From UBA5195 sp034432755 (GTDB lineage Bacteria; Chloroflexota; Anaerolineae; Anaerolineales; Villigracilaceae): DNA of 64,000 bases. The position numbers and the translations under genes were made by a program. Numbering within the stretch: the stretch's first letter is position 1; each line of letters opens with the position of its first letter. Location of the stretch: the NCBI GenBank assembly GCA_034432755.1, contig DAOUBQ010000046.1:43580-107579 (forward strand), read 5' to 3'. The notes beneath the pieces were generated by a model. It did not search any database and was not told the DNA's origin. It worked only from the letters and a program-made list of their open reading frames with translations. Below, piece by piece: positions 8,180 through 18,258 of the stretch.

Positions 8180-8442
8180 GCGGGTCACTCTCCCAGATGA
8201 TAAGTTTTAGTAACTCCCAGTCTTGCGGCAAAATTATACCACCAACGAAAAATGTCCCAAAGGTTGAAACTCTTCGGGACGATGGCTTTCTCCAAATCCA
8301 ATTTCGAGATAAAAAACAAACAGGACCGCAGGATTTAAGGATGACAGCCCAGAAAGCGGGGGAAAACATCCTTTTATCCTGTATATCCTGTTATGCCAGG
8401 AAACAAAGCAATCATGAGAAGCCTTGCCGTTTGGGTTTGCGT
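8180..8442. other. Intergenic region upstream of sucC
   Basis: No credible gene. It should hold the sucCD promoter, though I see no strong boxes. At 8366-8395 it holds a short T/C-rich sequence (CCTTTTATCCTGTATATCC and flanks) that closely resembles one at 49456-49485, so it is a dispersed intergenic repeat. Confidence 0.6.
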
Positions 8443-11400
8443 TTAAGGCAGGCTGAAACGCATCACCCGCCCATTGCCTGCATCAGTCACCCAGATGTGG
8501 CCGTCCTTGTCAATGGCGATACCACTCGCCAAGCCAAAATTCTCCGGCCCGACGCCAAAGGTGCCCCACAACTGGACAAACTCACCGTTCGATTCGAACT
8601 GGATAACGCGGTAGCCTTCGGGGTCGGTGATGAAGACGTTGCCATCTTTGGAGATAGCGATGTAGGGTTTGTTTTCCAGGTTTTGGCTCTTCCAGCCGCG
8701 CACCGGCCATTGCAAGACGGGGATGTAGGTCACATCATCTTCGAGCGGGCTGAAGACCTGCACGCGCTGGTTCCAGGTGTCGGTGACATAGACATTTCCT
8801 TTTGCGTCCAGTTTCACATCAACGGGTTCGTTGAATTGCCCTGGCTGCAAGCCCGTGTCGCCAAACGCGCCCAGGATGTTGCCGTTTGAGTCGTAAATGA
8901 CGATGCGCTTGTTGCCGGTGTCGGCCACAAAGACCCGCCCTTTGGCATCCACTGTGATTCCGCGCGGGCCATAGAGCGCGCCGGGGGTATCAGTCAGCCC
9001 AAGCACACCCCAGGCTGTGAGCGGTTGGCCGTCTTTGGTGAATTTCTGCACGCGATGATTCCAGGTATCGGTGACGTAGACGCTGCCATCCGGGCCGACG
9101 GCCACGCCCCAGGGTTCGTTGAAGGTTCCCAGGGGGGCTTCGCCGCTGTTCAGGTCGCCGAACGTGCCAAAGGTGTTGAGCAGCTGCCCATCGGGCGAGA
9201 AGTGTTGAATGCGGTGATTGCGCGAATCGGCCACATAGAGCGTGCCATCAGGAGCAAAGGCCAAGCCACGCGGGGCATTGAACTGACCGGGTTCGATGCC
9301 GGGCTCCCCGAAGATAATATCCGCTGCGAGGGTGGTCATGCCCTCGGCATACGGGTCGGGTTTCATATCGGCAGCTTTAATGCCATAGTTCCAGACCAGG
9401 TCGGCCACATCTTTGCGGATGTAAAGCCGCATTCGGTCGGAGGGGTCCCAGTTGGAATCAACCAGCCCGGTTTTGCCGGTCAACTGGGCGTAGCGGGTGT
9501 AGTCACGGTTGAGCCAGATGTCGAAGATGGCGGCGCGCATGGCCGGGTCGCCGATGGCGTTGCAGAGGCGGGAATAGTCGCGGTTGCGAATCAGTTTGAA
9601 GACGCTCAGAAGGCCAGTGCAGGGATAATCTTCGGGGAACGGCTCATCGGGGTAGAAACGCTCACTCACCAGGTTGAAGTAATCCTGGTTGGGCCAGACC
9701 ATGCGGATGTAGTCGAACCGGAAGTAGTCTTCCCCAACCACAGGTTCGATTTTGGAGAAGTTGTTATCGCCAACGATGATGGCTGGCACGTCGCGCAGCG
9801 ACATATCGGGGTTGCTGCCGTAGAAGCGGGAATTGGGGTAATGGATCATGTACCACGACATGGGCCAGGAGACGTCGTCGTCATAGGCAACGACGATCTC
9901 GTAGGGCGTGCCAACGGTGCGCAGCGAGAGGGCCTGTACTTCGCGTAAGACATCTTTAACGCCGGTGTAACTATGGGCGTAGACGAGGTATTCTTGCCCG
10001 CTATCGTAATTGAGGTAAGCGGCGCGGAAGGAGGTGCGGATGGTGAGCAGGGTAAATATGCCGAAGAAGGCCAACAGCGCCAGGTAAGCGGCCTGCTTTA
10101 CGTCCCACTCATCGAGCAGACGGATTAAGCCGTAGCCGCTGGCTAGCGCGCCAAACACGGCAAACAGGAAGGTGGTTGTGGCTTGCAACTGGCCCAGTTC
10201 CATACCCTCGAAGGGGCGGGGGCTGCCCAACAGCGAGGCAAACGCTGCCAGCGCGCTGGAGACGAACACGACGACCAACGCCAGGACGAGCAGGGCGTTG
10301 CGGCGGCGCAGTTCGGCCCAATCCACCCGCTCGATGACCGCGCCGATGGCCCAGCCGCCAAACAGGACGAAGGGTAGTGCGATGTGGATGGTGAGCCAGG
10401 GCATGCGTTCCCCGGCAATGCTAAAGGCCGCCAGATTGCCGACCGACCACCAGCCAAGCAGGGAGTAGGTGTTGAGCAGGTTGACTGAGACGAGGTCGGT
10501 TTTCTGTTGAGCTTGCTTGAGCCAGCGCGCGCCCACGATGAATGCAAAGAGGACTGCCAGGGCTGGCAGGTATTCGTAAACGGGAACCTGTATCAGCGCG
10601 TAATAGTAAAGCGGCTGGCTGCCTCGTTCTACCCCGTGCTGTTCAATCCAATAACCAAGCGAACCTATCAATCCAGTGAAAAAGCCCGCGCCGTTAGTAA
10701 ACATGGTGGTATAGAAGACGGTGAAAATCGAATAGAATACGAGCGCAATCTTCCACCACAGGTGACGATTCCAGAACAGGCCCAGGAAAACCGCCAGCGC
10801 AACGAAAACGACCAGGATGAAGGACATCAAGACGATGCTTGAGATTGTGAAGGTTTGCAAATCCGACGCATTAATGGGGATGGCAACCGGTATGCCCCAC
10901 CATTTTTGGGTGAGCGGCGAGAGATATTCCATTGGGAAGGCGGCCAGCATGGGCAAAACGAGCGTGCCGGTGACCATTGCCAAGTCGAAGGCGCGTTCCT
11001 TGCGGATGTTCTCCATGCCATAGCCGCGAATGCCGAAAAAGATGGTCGCGCCAATGGCCGCAATTCCGATGATTCCCAGGACATATTCCGGGGCAAGGCC
11101 GGTTTCGGGGGGCGCAAGTGGGGAATCGACCTGCCCCGGCACCGAGGGCGGGGCCGTCATGGCGGGGTCGAGCGTCGGTTTGCCCTCCGACATGCGCCAC
11201 AAGAGCGCCCCGCCCAGGAACAGCGCGCCAATCATCAGGCTGACCAGAAAAGCGCGGAACTCTTGGATCGCATTTTGCCAGGGGCGGCGCGTAATGCGGA
11301 CAATCAGGTATACCGCCAGGAAAATGAGCAGGAGCGCATCGTAAATGAACGCGGTTTCTTTGACGGTAAAGTGCATGACCTGGGCAACGGCCAGGATGTA

Positions 11401-11916
11401 AAGGTAACGCGCTTCGCCCACTTCCAGGTAGCGCAGGACCGCATAGAGCATGACCATGCCATACAGAACGGCAAATACGTCCTCACGCACATAGCGCCCA
11501 TAAAAAAGCATGTAGGGTGAAAACAGCATGAGGATACCCGCCGCAATCACCCCGACGCGACCCAGGTAACGCCGCCAGGGCCACAGCAGCCAGACCATGG
11601 CGATGCTGAACAAGACTGAGGGAATGCGCGCGGTGAAATCATTCGCGCCAAATATAAAATAGGACAGCGCAATAAAATGATACATGCTCGTCCCATGCAT
11701 CATTGGGTTATGCAAATAGCCGCGCCCTTCGGCCAGTTCGTTTGAGAAATAGGTGTGCAGGCTCTCGTCGTGGCTCATGACGCGCGTTTCCAGGTCGTAA
11801 AAGCGCGTGAAAATGGTGAGCAGGACGATGACGGCAAAGACCAGGACTTCGATGGTCAGCCAGGGAAGGGCGGGGATGGGGGTTTTATCCAACCAGGTTC
11901 GTTTTTCGTCGCTCAT
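8443..11916 (-). CDS. Membrane glycosyltransferase-like protein (Agl23/PMT type) with C-terminal NHL propeller
   Basis: An 1,157-residue protein. The N-terminal half (about 1-640) is a polytopic membrane domain of the PMT/GT39-like superfamily, with a short cytoplasmic start, a first helix near 20-40 and the acidic motif MSHDESLH near residue 48 in the first outside loop, as in the Agl23 (flippase-associated) group. A soluble stretch (about 640-860) follows. The last 300 residues contain six NHL-type repeats of the form P-x-G-(V/I)-x(4)-G-x-(V/L)-(Y/F)-V-x-D-x-x-N-x-R-(V/I), enough for a six-bladed propeller. Likely role: transfer of lipid-linked sugars to cell-surface products; the propeller may bind them or a partner. 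The exact substrate is unknown. Confidence 0.85.
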   Translation of the reverse strand: MSDEKRTWLDKTPIPALPWLTIEVLVFAVIVLLTIFTRFYDLETRVMSHDESLHTYFSNELAEGRGYLHNPMMHGTSMYHFIALSYFIFGANDFTARIPSVLFSIAMVWLLWPWRRYLGRVGVIAAGILMLFSPYMLFYGRYVREDVFAVLYGMVMLYAVLRYLEVGEARYLYILAVAQVMHFTVKETAFIYDALLLIFLAVYLIVRITRRPWQNAIQEFRAFLVSLMIGALFLGGALLWRMSEGKPTLDPAMTAPPSVPGQVDSPLAPPETGLAPEYVLGIIGIAAIGATIFFGIRGYGMENIRKERAFDLAMVTGTLVLPMLAAFPMEYLSPLTQKWWGIPVAIPINASDLQTFTISSIVLMSFILVVFVALAVFLGLFWNRHLWWKIALVFYSIFTVFYTTMFTNGAGFFTGLIGSLGYWIEQHGVERGSQPLYYYALIQVPVYEYLPALAVLFAFIVGARWLKQAQQKTDLVSVNLLNTYSLLGWWSVGNLAAFSIAGERMPWLTIHIALPFVLFGGWAIGAVIERVDWAELRRRNALLVLALVVVFVSSALAAFASLLGSPRPFEGMELGQLQATTTFLFAVFGALASGYGLIRLLDEWDVKQAAYLALLAFFGIFTLLTIRTSFRAAYLNYDSGQEYLVYAHSYTGVKDVLREVQALSLRTVGTPYEIVVAYDDDVSWPMSWYMIHYPNSRFYGSNPDMSLRDVPAIIVGDNNFSKIEPVVGEDYFRFDYIRMVWPNQDYFNLVSERFYPDEPFPEDYPCTGLLSVFKLIRNRDYSRLCNAIGDPAMRAAIFDIWLNRDYTRYAQLTGKTGLVDSNWDPSDRMRLYIRKDVADLVWNYGIKAADMKPDPYAEGMTTLAADIIFGEPGIEPGQFNAPRGLAFAPDGTLYVADSRNHRIQHFSPDGQLLNTFGTFGDLNSGEAPLGTFNEPWGVAVGPDGSVYVTDTWNHRVQKFTKDGQPLTAWGVLGLTDTPGALYGPRGITVDAKGRVFVADTGNKRIVIYDSNGNILGAFGDTGLQPGQFNEPVDVKLDAKGNVYVTDTWNQRVQVFSPLEDDVTYIPVLQWPVRGWKSQNLENKPYIAISKDGNVFITDPEGYRVIQFESNGEFVQLWGTFGVGPENFGLASGIAIDKDGHIWVTDAGNGRVMRFSLP

Positions 11917-11976
11917 ACGTCTCTCTTGTCAAGGGAATGCGTGACTTATACATCAATGTCGTTGTTCTGGCAAGTT

Positions 11977-13035
11977 TCAGACTCGTGACGCCAACTGTCC
12001 GCAACCGGCCTGAATATCAATGCCGCGCCGAACACGAACGGTGCATGGGATGCCGTTCTGCTGCAGCACTTGCTTGAAGGCTTCAGCGCGCTCGCGGGTG
12101 GTGGTCTGCCCGGTGTAGCCGGTGGTGGGGTTGAGCGGGATGGCGTTGACGTGGCAGAGCATCCCTTTAAGTAGGGCAGCGAGTTTGGCGGCCACTTCGG
12201 GAGTGTCGTTCACGCCCTGAATCAGCGCCCACTCAAAGGTAATGCGGCGGTTGGTGGCGGCCACGTATTCGCGGCAGGCAGACATGAGTTCGGCGATGGG
12301 ATAGCGTTTGTTAACCGGCATCATGGCCGAGCGGGCCTCATCTTCAACGGCATGAAGCGAAACGGCCAGGTTCACTTGGCGCTTTTCCTCGGCAAAGCGG
12401 CGGATGGCGGGGACCAGGCCGGAGGTGGAAATAGTAAAGCGCCGCGCGCCAAAGTTGTAGCCTTCAGGGTCGTTCAGCCGGTCAATGGCAGACAGGGTGT
12501 TATCGTAATTGTGAAAAGGCTCGCCCATGCCCATCAGCACCACATTCGTCACCGACTCGCCGCACTCGCGCAGCATTCGGGCATAATACATCACCTGGGC
12601 CACGATTTCGCCGCTCGAAAGGTGGCGCTTGAAACCCATTTGCCCGGTGGCACAAAAGGTACAGCCCATGGCGCAGCCCACCTGGGTGGAGATGCACAGC
12701 GTTCGGCGAGTGCGGCCCTGAAATGTATCTGGGTCGTAACGCATTAAGACGGCTTCGATTTGGCGGCCATCGGGCAGTTGGAAGAGCGTTTTGCGGGTTT
12801 GGCCGTCACGCGAATCGAGTTTGGCGGTGGGGGTCAAAATCTGCCAATCAAATTCTGTCTGCAGCTGCTCGCGCAGGGCCTGGGGCAGAGTGCTGAATTC
12901 TTCGGGGGTATTCCAAAGATTTTTATAAAGGCCCTGCCAGATTTGCCAGGCACGGTAGGCTGGCTGCCCCCAGCCGGTTACCAGTTCGGTCAGGGCAGGC
13001 AGGTCGAGATCGTAAATGGTTTTGCGAGTCATCAT
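11977..13035 (-). CDS. rlmN: 23S rRNA (adenine-2503-C2)-methyltransferase, radical SAM
   Basis: Radical SAM enzyme that methylates C2 of A2503 in 23S rRNA, and A37 of some tRNAs. The 352-residue protein has the 4Fe-4S motif C121-x3-C125-x2-C128 in the GCAMGCTFCATG segment, the GMGEPFHNYDN motif, the TISTSGLVP strand, and the C-terminal region with the methyl-carrying Cys (RRGIDIQAGCGQL). Two consecutive ATGs (13033-13035 and 13030-13032) are possible starts; AGGAGG lies about 15 nt upstream, farther than usual. It stops 60 nt before the glycosyltransferase gene and is divergent from secA. Confidence 0.95.
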   Translation of the reverse strand: MMTRKTIYDLDLPALTELVTGWGQPAYRAWQIWQGLYKNLWNTPEEFSTLPQALREQLQTEFDWQILTPTAKLDSRDGQTRKTLFQLPDGRQIEAVLMRYDPDTFQGRTRRTLCISTQVGCAMGCTFCATGQMGFKRHLSSGEIVAQVMYYARMLRECGESVTNVVLMGMGEPFHNYDNTLSAIDRLNDPEGYNFGARRFTISTSGLVPAIRRFAEEKRQVNLAVSLHAVEDEARSAMMPVNKRYPIAELMSACREYVAATNRRITFEWALIQGVNDTPEVAAKLAALLKGMLCHVNAIPLNPTTGYTGQTTTRERAEAFKQVLQQNGIPCTVRVRRGIDIQAGCGQLASRV

Positions 13036-13083
13036 GGCCTGATTCTAACACCTCCTTCCCATTCAGCGCTGACGCGGCTATGC

Positions 13084-13089
13084 TATAAT
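13084..13089 (+). promoter_or_regulatory. Extended -10 promoter of secA
   Basis: A perfect TATAAT preceded by TGC (extended -10, TGn) lies 22 nt before the secA start. No good -35 is visible, as expected for an extended -10 promoter. Predicted leader length is about 15 nt. Confidence 0.65.
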
Positions 13090-13110
13090 TTCCGTTCTGA
13101 AAGGCCAATT

Positions 13111-16100
13111 ATGCTCTCAAAATTCATTAAACTTGTCGGGGGCAACCCCCACCAACGTGAAATTGAAAAATACGCCGCCATTGCGCGCCAAATTAACGCG
13201 CTGGAAGCAAAATACGAAACCTTCTCTGCCGAAGCCTTGCGTGCAAAAACAGACGAATTCAAAGCCCAAATTGCCGCCTCTCTTCAAGGCATTGAGGACG
13301 AGAACGAACGCAGACAGGCCGAGCAAGTCGCGCTCGACCAAATTTTGCCCGATGCGTTTGCCATTGTGCGCGAAGCCGCCAAACGCACCATCGGCCAGCG
13401 TCATTATGACGTGCAATTGATAGGCGGGCTGGCCCTGCATCACAACACAATCGCTGAAATGCGCACCGGCGAAGGCAAAACGCTGGTTGCAACCCTGCCG
13501 CTCTATCTCAACGCCCTCACCGGGCGCGGCACCCACCTCATCACCGTCAATGACTACCTGGCGCGTTACCAGGCGCGCTGGATGGCGCAAATTTACAACT
13601 TCCTGGGCCTGTCGGTAGGCCTGCTTCAGATGGCCTCCAGCACCGAAAACGGAAAAAAGGCTTACCTGGTTGATTTGTCGAAAGAATCGCCCCGCGAGGA
13701 CCAGCACCAGATACGGTTAGTTGACCGCCGCGAAGCCTACGCCGCCGACATCACCTACGGCACCAATGCCGAATTCGGTTTCGACTACCTGCGCGATAAC
13801 ATGGTTTACCAGCGAGAAGATAAAGTTCAGCGCGGACATTACTTCGCCATTGTAGATGAAGTGGACAATGTGCTGATTGATGAAGCCCGTACCCCGCTCA
13901 TCATCTCTGGCCCGGCTTCTGGCGAGTTGGATACTTACTACCAGATGGCGCAGGTCGTCAAACAATTAAACCCCGAAGATTACGAGACGAACGAAAAAGA
14001 CCGCTCCATCGCACTCACCGACCTGGGCATAGCGCATGTCGAACAAATCCTCGGCCAACCTTTGCGCGACCCCGACCGGCCCGAAGATGTAACCCCCGAA
14101 CAGGCGCGGCTGCTCGGCTTTTTAGAGCAAGCCCTGCGCGCCCAATACCTCTTTCACCGCAATAAAGATTACCTAGTGCAAGGCGGCAAAGTGGTCATTG
14201 TGGACGAATTCACCGGGCGGCTCATGCCGGGCCGCCGCTGGAGCGATGGCCTGCACCAGGCCATAGAAGCCAAAGAAGGGGTTAAAGTTGAGCCGGAAAA
14301 CGTTACCTACGCCACCATCACCCTGCAAAACTACTTCCGCATGTACCAAAAGTTAGCAGGCATGACTGGCACGGCCCTGACCGAATCGGAAGAATTTCAC
14401 AAAATTTACAAACTCGAAGTCCTGCCCATCCCCACCCACCTGGAATACCAGGCTACCCTGTCCGGAAAAGACTCGCCGTTAATTGAAGTAAAAGGCAAAG
14501 ACGAAAATGGCTACCAGATTGCCTGGTTCGCGCGGCGCGGCGACCCGGAGAAACTACCCATCTACTGGCGGCGCACCGACTACCCAGACTCGGTCTATCG
14601 TACCGTAGAGGCCAAGCTGCGCGCCATCGTCAGCGAAATCGTCCGCGACCATGTATCAGGGCGCCCCGTGCTGGTTGGAACCACCTCAGTGGAATCCTCT
14701 GATCGGCTCTCAGGCCGCCTGCGGGCCGAGGCCGTGCGCCGCCTGCTGCAAGTCAAACTGTTGCGGCAACTCTGGTTTGAGCAAAACAACCGTGAAGAAG
14801 ATGGCCGGCTGGCCCCCGAACTGGAACCGCTCTACAAACCACTCGACCAATTAGAACCCAGCTTTTTGCGCACCTTTGCCAAACCACTCAATGCATCCAT
14901 CAACCTCGAAGAACAAGATAACCTGAACAAACTGCTCCATATCCTGCACCTCAACCCCACTGATAGCGAACGGCTTAAAGCCGTTGTGCAAGGCGGGGTA
15001 CCGCATCAGGTCTTAAACGCCCGTAAACACACCGAAGAAAGCCAGATTATCGCCGGAGCCGGCGCGTTTGGCGCAGTCACCATCGCCACCAACATGGCCG
15101 GGCGCGGCGTGGACATCAAACTCGGCGGCGAACTGGCCGAAGAAATCATCGCGGTCATCAACCGCCTCTTGCGCCGGGCCGGATACGACCCCTACAACAT
15201 GCGGCTCGAAGAACAGCGCCAGGCTATCCTCAAACTCTCCCCCGAAGACTACGGCATTTACGATGCAGAAGTCAAATTCTTCTTGAAATACTTCGAGGAC
15301 ATGGAACAAGTGCGCCGGCTGGGCGGCCTGCACGTCATCGGCACCGAACGCCACGAAGCCCGCCGCATAGACAACCAATTGCGCGGACGCGCCGCCCGTC
15401 AGGGCGACCCCGGTTCCTCTCGTTTCTATTTATCACTGCAAGACGACCTCATGCGCCTCTTCGGCGGGCAGCAGGTGGAGGGGCTAATGACCCGCTTTCG
15501 GCTGGATGATGACTTCCCGCTCGAAAACCGGATGGTCAGCAACCTCATCGAAAGCTCGCAACACCGCGTAGAGGGCGCCAACTTCGACGTTCGCAAGCAC
15601 CTGCTCGAATACGACGATGTGCTGAACAAACAGCGCACCATCATCTACGCCCAACGCGACAAGGTGATGACCAAAGATGACCTGACCGATGACGTAGCCG
15701 CGCTGCTGAAAGATGAAATTGCCGCCCGCGTGCCAGAGGCCCTGAAAGACCCAGAAGAAGGATTGTGGAAACTACTGGCCTGGTTAGAGCAAACCCAACC
15801 GACCTTTATATACGGCGACAACCGCGTTTTTCCTTCATTCACCTATCGCCTGCTGCTCGACGAAATTGATGAGAACGACCCGCGCGGAGACATCCTGTCT
15901 CTCACCCGGCACGCTATCGAAGCTGAAGAAGCCCATCTTCTCAAGACCCTCATGCAAACCATCCAGCGCACTTCCGAAAGCCTGGATACCCAAATCGAAG
16001 AACGCTTTGAGGCCCTCGAGGCCTTTCTGGAGGGGGTGCGCGAGAGCCAGGAGCAAAAACGCGCCTCCGAATTGCTGACCGAACTGAAAGCGGCCATCCA

Positions 16101-17124
16101 CATCGAGCCGCGCCTGAACAGTGAACAGCTCAAACTGCTTGCCAACAATCCCGCCAGCCTCGAAGAGCCGCTCAAAGAACAAATTGACCTGGCGCTCACC
16201 TCCACTGCCCTCAGCCGCCTGCTGGCAAGCATCGAATTTCGCCTGATGGAGCCGCTTGGTCTCAAGGCCGACGAACTGGCGCACATGGATTGGAATGAAG
16301 CCGCCGCAAAAATCACCCAGGCAGCCGAAAACCTGCTCATAAAACGACGCGAACGGCTGATCGGCGCCGAAGGCCAAATGGCCAAAGAACTGGACGCCTT
16401 GCTCGCCCGACACCCCCACCGAGATCAGACCACCCTCATTCGTATCCTCTCCACCCTGGCAATGGGCCGCCGCATGGGCATGAACCTGAAAACGCGCAAA
16501 GTGGAGGCCATCGAATACCAGCGCGTCAACTATTTCCATGCCGCTGCCAAAATCCTCACTGCGCGCAAGGCCGAGACCGTTGACCTGGATGTGCTGGAAC
16601 ACCTGCAAAACGCCGCTGCAACACTGTCCGAAGGCTGGGGCGAGTCGGAATATGCCCGCCTCACACAAAATGCTTCCCGATTAAGTGATTTTGGCTTTGA
16701 CGTGGAAGAACTGGACCTTGACCCGAACACCTCGCTGGCTTCCTTGAGTGAAAAGCAGCGTGCCAGCCTGAAAGCCGAACTGGGCCGCCGCCGCATGACC
16801 GAAATTTACCGCTCCACCCTACTTGGAGTCATCACAGAACTGTGGGTAGATTACCTGACCCGCGTGGAGGCATTAAGGGTTTCGATTGGCCTGGAGGCTT
16901 ACGGACAACGCGACCCGCTGGTACAATACAAGTCAAAAGCATCCGATATGTTCCAGTCACTGCTGAGCGAGGTCCGTTCAGGCGTCATTGACCGCGTCTT
17001 TCGCTACCTGCCGCGCCCGGTGGCAGCAGCCGAAGCCTCAACAGAAAGCGCCTCCCCGCTTACCTCAACCCCAGTTACTGATGCGGTCGAACGAGTCGGA
17101 CGCAAACGACACAAAAAACGATAA
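13111..17124 (+). CDS. secA: Protein translocase ATPase SecA, with large insertions
   Basis: Motor ATPase of the Sec pathway. The product is 1,337 residues against the usual 830-950. Walker A GEGKT is at 120-124, DEVD at 249-252, and later motifs (GMTGTA, TTSVE at 524-528, NMAGRGVDIKLGG from 661, ERHEARRIDNQLRGRAARQGDPGSSRF) are intact. Extra sequence lies between TTSVE and GVPHQVLNA (about 100 residues where about 17 is normal), between DIKLGG and GGLHVIGTERHE (about 70), and in the helical C-terminal half. The C-terminus ends KRHKKR and lacks the usual Cys-x-Cys zinc motif for SecB. I start at the ATG at 13111, matching the family N-terminus; a longer frame overlaps rlmN. Confidence 0.95.
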   Translation: MLSKFIKLVGGNPHQREIEKYAAIARQINALEAKYETFSAEALRAKTDEFKAQIAASLQGIEDENERRQAEQVALDQILPDAFAIVREAAKRTIGQRHYDVQLIGGLALHHNTIAEMRTGEGKTLVATLPLYLNALTGRGTHLITVNDYLARYQARWMAQIYNFLGLSVGLLQMASSTENGKKAYLVDLSKESPREDQHQIRLVDRREAYAADITYGTNAEFGFDYLRDNMVYQREDKVQRGHYFAIVDEVDNVLIDEARTPLIISGPASGELDTYYQMAQVVKQLNPEDYETNEKDRSIALTDLGIAHVEQILGQPLRDPDRPEDVTPEQARLLGFLEQALRAQYLFHRNKDYLVQGGKVVIVDEFTGRLMPGRRWSDGLHQAIEAKEGVKVEPENVTYATITLQNYFRMYQKLAGMTGTALTESEEFHKIYKLEVLPIPTHLEYQATLSGKDSPLIEVKGKDENGYQIAWFARRGDPEKLPIYWRRTDYPDSVYRTVEAKLRAIVSEIVRDHVSGRPVLVGTTSVESSDRLSGRLRAEAVRRLLQVKLLRQLWFEQNNREEDGRLAPELEPLYKPLDQLEPSFLRTFAKPLNASINLEEQDNLNKLLHILHLNPTDSERLKAVVQGGVPHQVLNARKHTEESQIIAGAGAFGAVTIATNMAGRGVDIKLGGELAEEIIAVINRLLRRAGYDPYNMRLEEQRQAILKLSPEDYGIYDAEVKFFLKYFEDMEQVRRLGGLHVIGTERHEARRIDNQLRGRAARQGDPGSSRFYLSLQDDLMRLFGGQQVEGLMTRFRLDDDFPLENRMVSNLIESSQHRVEGANFDVRKHLLEYDDVLNKQRTIIYAQRDKVMTKDDLTDDVAALLKDEIAARVPEALKDPEEGLWKLLAWLEQTQPTFIYGDNRVFPSFTYRLLLDEIDENDPRGDILSLTRHAIEAEEAHLLKTLMQTIQRTSESLDTQIEERFEALEAFLEGVRESQEQKRASELLTELKAAIHIEPRLNSEQLKLLANNPASLEEPLKEQIDLALTSTALSRLLASIEFRLMEPLGLKADELAHMDWNEAAAKITQAAENLLIKRRERLIGAEGQMAKELDALLARHPHRDQTTLIRILSTLAMGRRMGMNLKTRKVEAIEYQRVNYFHAAAKILTARKAETVDLDVLEHLQNAAATLSEGWGESEYARLTQNASRLSDFGFDVEELDLDPNTSLASLSEKQRASLKAELGRRRMTEIYRSTLLGVITELWVDYLTRVEALRVSIGLEAYGQRDPLVQYKSKASDMFQSLLSEVRSGVIDRVFRYLPRPVAAAEASTESASPLTSTPVTDAVERVGRKRHKKR

Positions 17125-17167
17125 GACAGAACCACTTTCGCACCCCTCTCTCTGTCGAAGGTACCCC

Positions 17168-18211
17168 ATGTCAAACCTATTTAGCCCCGCCCCCGATGAA
17201 TTTCGGCGTCTTCCCAAGGTGGAATTACACCGCCACCTGGAAGGTTCACTGCGCCTGCAAACCATGCTCGATGTGGCGCGCAAACACGGCATGACCATGC
17301 CAGCCAACGTGGTGCGCCTCTCGCGGCTGGTGCAAGTGCAAGATGAAGATAACTTCACCTTCGACAACTTCCTGTCCAAATTCAACACCCTGCGCATGTT
17401 CTACCGCTCCCCCGAAGTGATTGACCGAATTACCCACGAAGCGGTGGAAGATGCTGCCAAAGACAATATCCGCTACCTCGAACTACGCTTTACCCCGGTG
17501 GCGCTCAGCCGCGCCGAGCGCTTCCCGCTCGAAAACGTGACCGATTGGGTCTGTAAAGCCGCCAAAGACGCCGAAAAAAAATACAAAGTGACTGTGCGCC
17601 TGATTGCTTCAGTCAACCGCCATGAACCGCTTGAACTGGCCGAACAGGTGGCCTGGATAGCCGTCGAAAAGGGGCGCGAAAACATCGTTGGCCTCGACCT
17701 GGCCGGGAACGAAGCCGAGTACCCAGCCACACCGTTCATCCCGTTGTTCAACGAAGCGCGCCAGGCCGGGCTAAAAATTACCATGCACGCTGGCGAATGG
17801 GCTGGCCCACAAAACGTGCGCGAAGCCATCGAAAAATTCTCCGCCGACCGCATCGGCCACGGCGTGCGCATTTTGGAAGATGATTACACCACCGCCCTGG
17901 CACGTGAACTCGGCACAGCCTTCGAGGTCTGCATCACCAGTAATTACCAGACCGGGGCAATCAAGTCGCTTCCTAAACACCCCCTGCCACAGATGATTGA
18001 GAAAAAACTCAACGTGACCATCAATACCGATGACCCCTCCATCTCACAGATTACACTTTCCAACGAATACCGCGTAGCGGTCGAAGACCTGAAAATCGCG
18101 CGCGAAGTTCTCAAAGAACGCATCCTGGCGGCAGCCCAGGCCTCCTTCCTGCCCGATGGCGAGAAGAAGAAACTGGTCGAGTCGCTCAAGAAAGAACTCA
18201 GCAAATCGTAA
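17168..18211 (+). CDS. add: Adenosine deaminase
   Basis: Zinc enzyme that converts adenosine to inosine in purine salvage. The 347-residue protein has the metal-binding VELHRHLEGSLR near the N-terminus, the HAGE motif (catalytic Glu), DRIGHGVR and NTDDPSI, all in the order expected for the family. Length is typical. The start at 17168 has GAAGG 6 nt upstream; an apparent in-frame extension overlaps the end of secA and is not family-like. It follows secA by 43 nt and may share its transcript. Adenine deaminase activity is an alternative for this superfamily. Confidence 0.93.
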   Translation: MSNLFSPAPDEFRRLPKVELHRHLEGSLRLQTMLDVARKHGMTMPANVVRLSRLVQVQDEDNFTFDNFLSKFNTLRMFYRSPEVIDRITHEAVEDAAKDNIRYLELRFTPVALSRAERFPLENVTDWVCKAAKDAEKKYKVTVRLIASVNRHEPLELAEQVAWIAVEKGRENIVGLDLAGNEAEYPATPFIPLFNEARQAGLKITMHAGEWAGPQNVREAIEKFSADRIGHGVRILEDDYTTALARELGTAFEVCITSNYQTGAIKSLPKHPLPQMIEKKLNVTINTDDPSISQITLSNEYRVAVEDLKIAREVLKERILAAAQASFLPDGEKKKLVESLKKELSKS

Positions 18212-18258
18212 CACAGAGCTTATTCCGCGCTTTATCTGGCAAGAGAAAGGCGAGAACA

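Noticed and set aside
12760..13110. Upstream extension of the secA frame that overlaps rlmN
   Set aside because: The family N-terminus MLSKFIKLVGG begins at 13111, directly after an extended -10 promoter. The extension has no SecA similarity and is antisense to rlmN.
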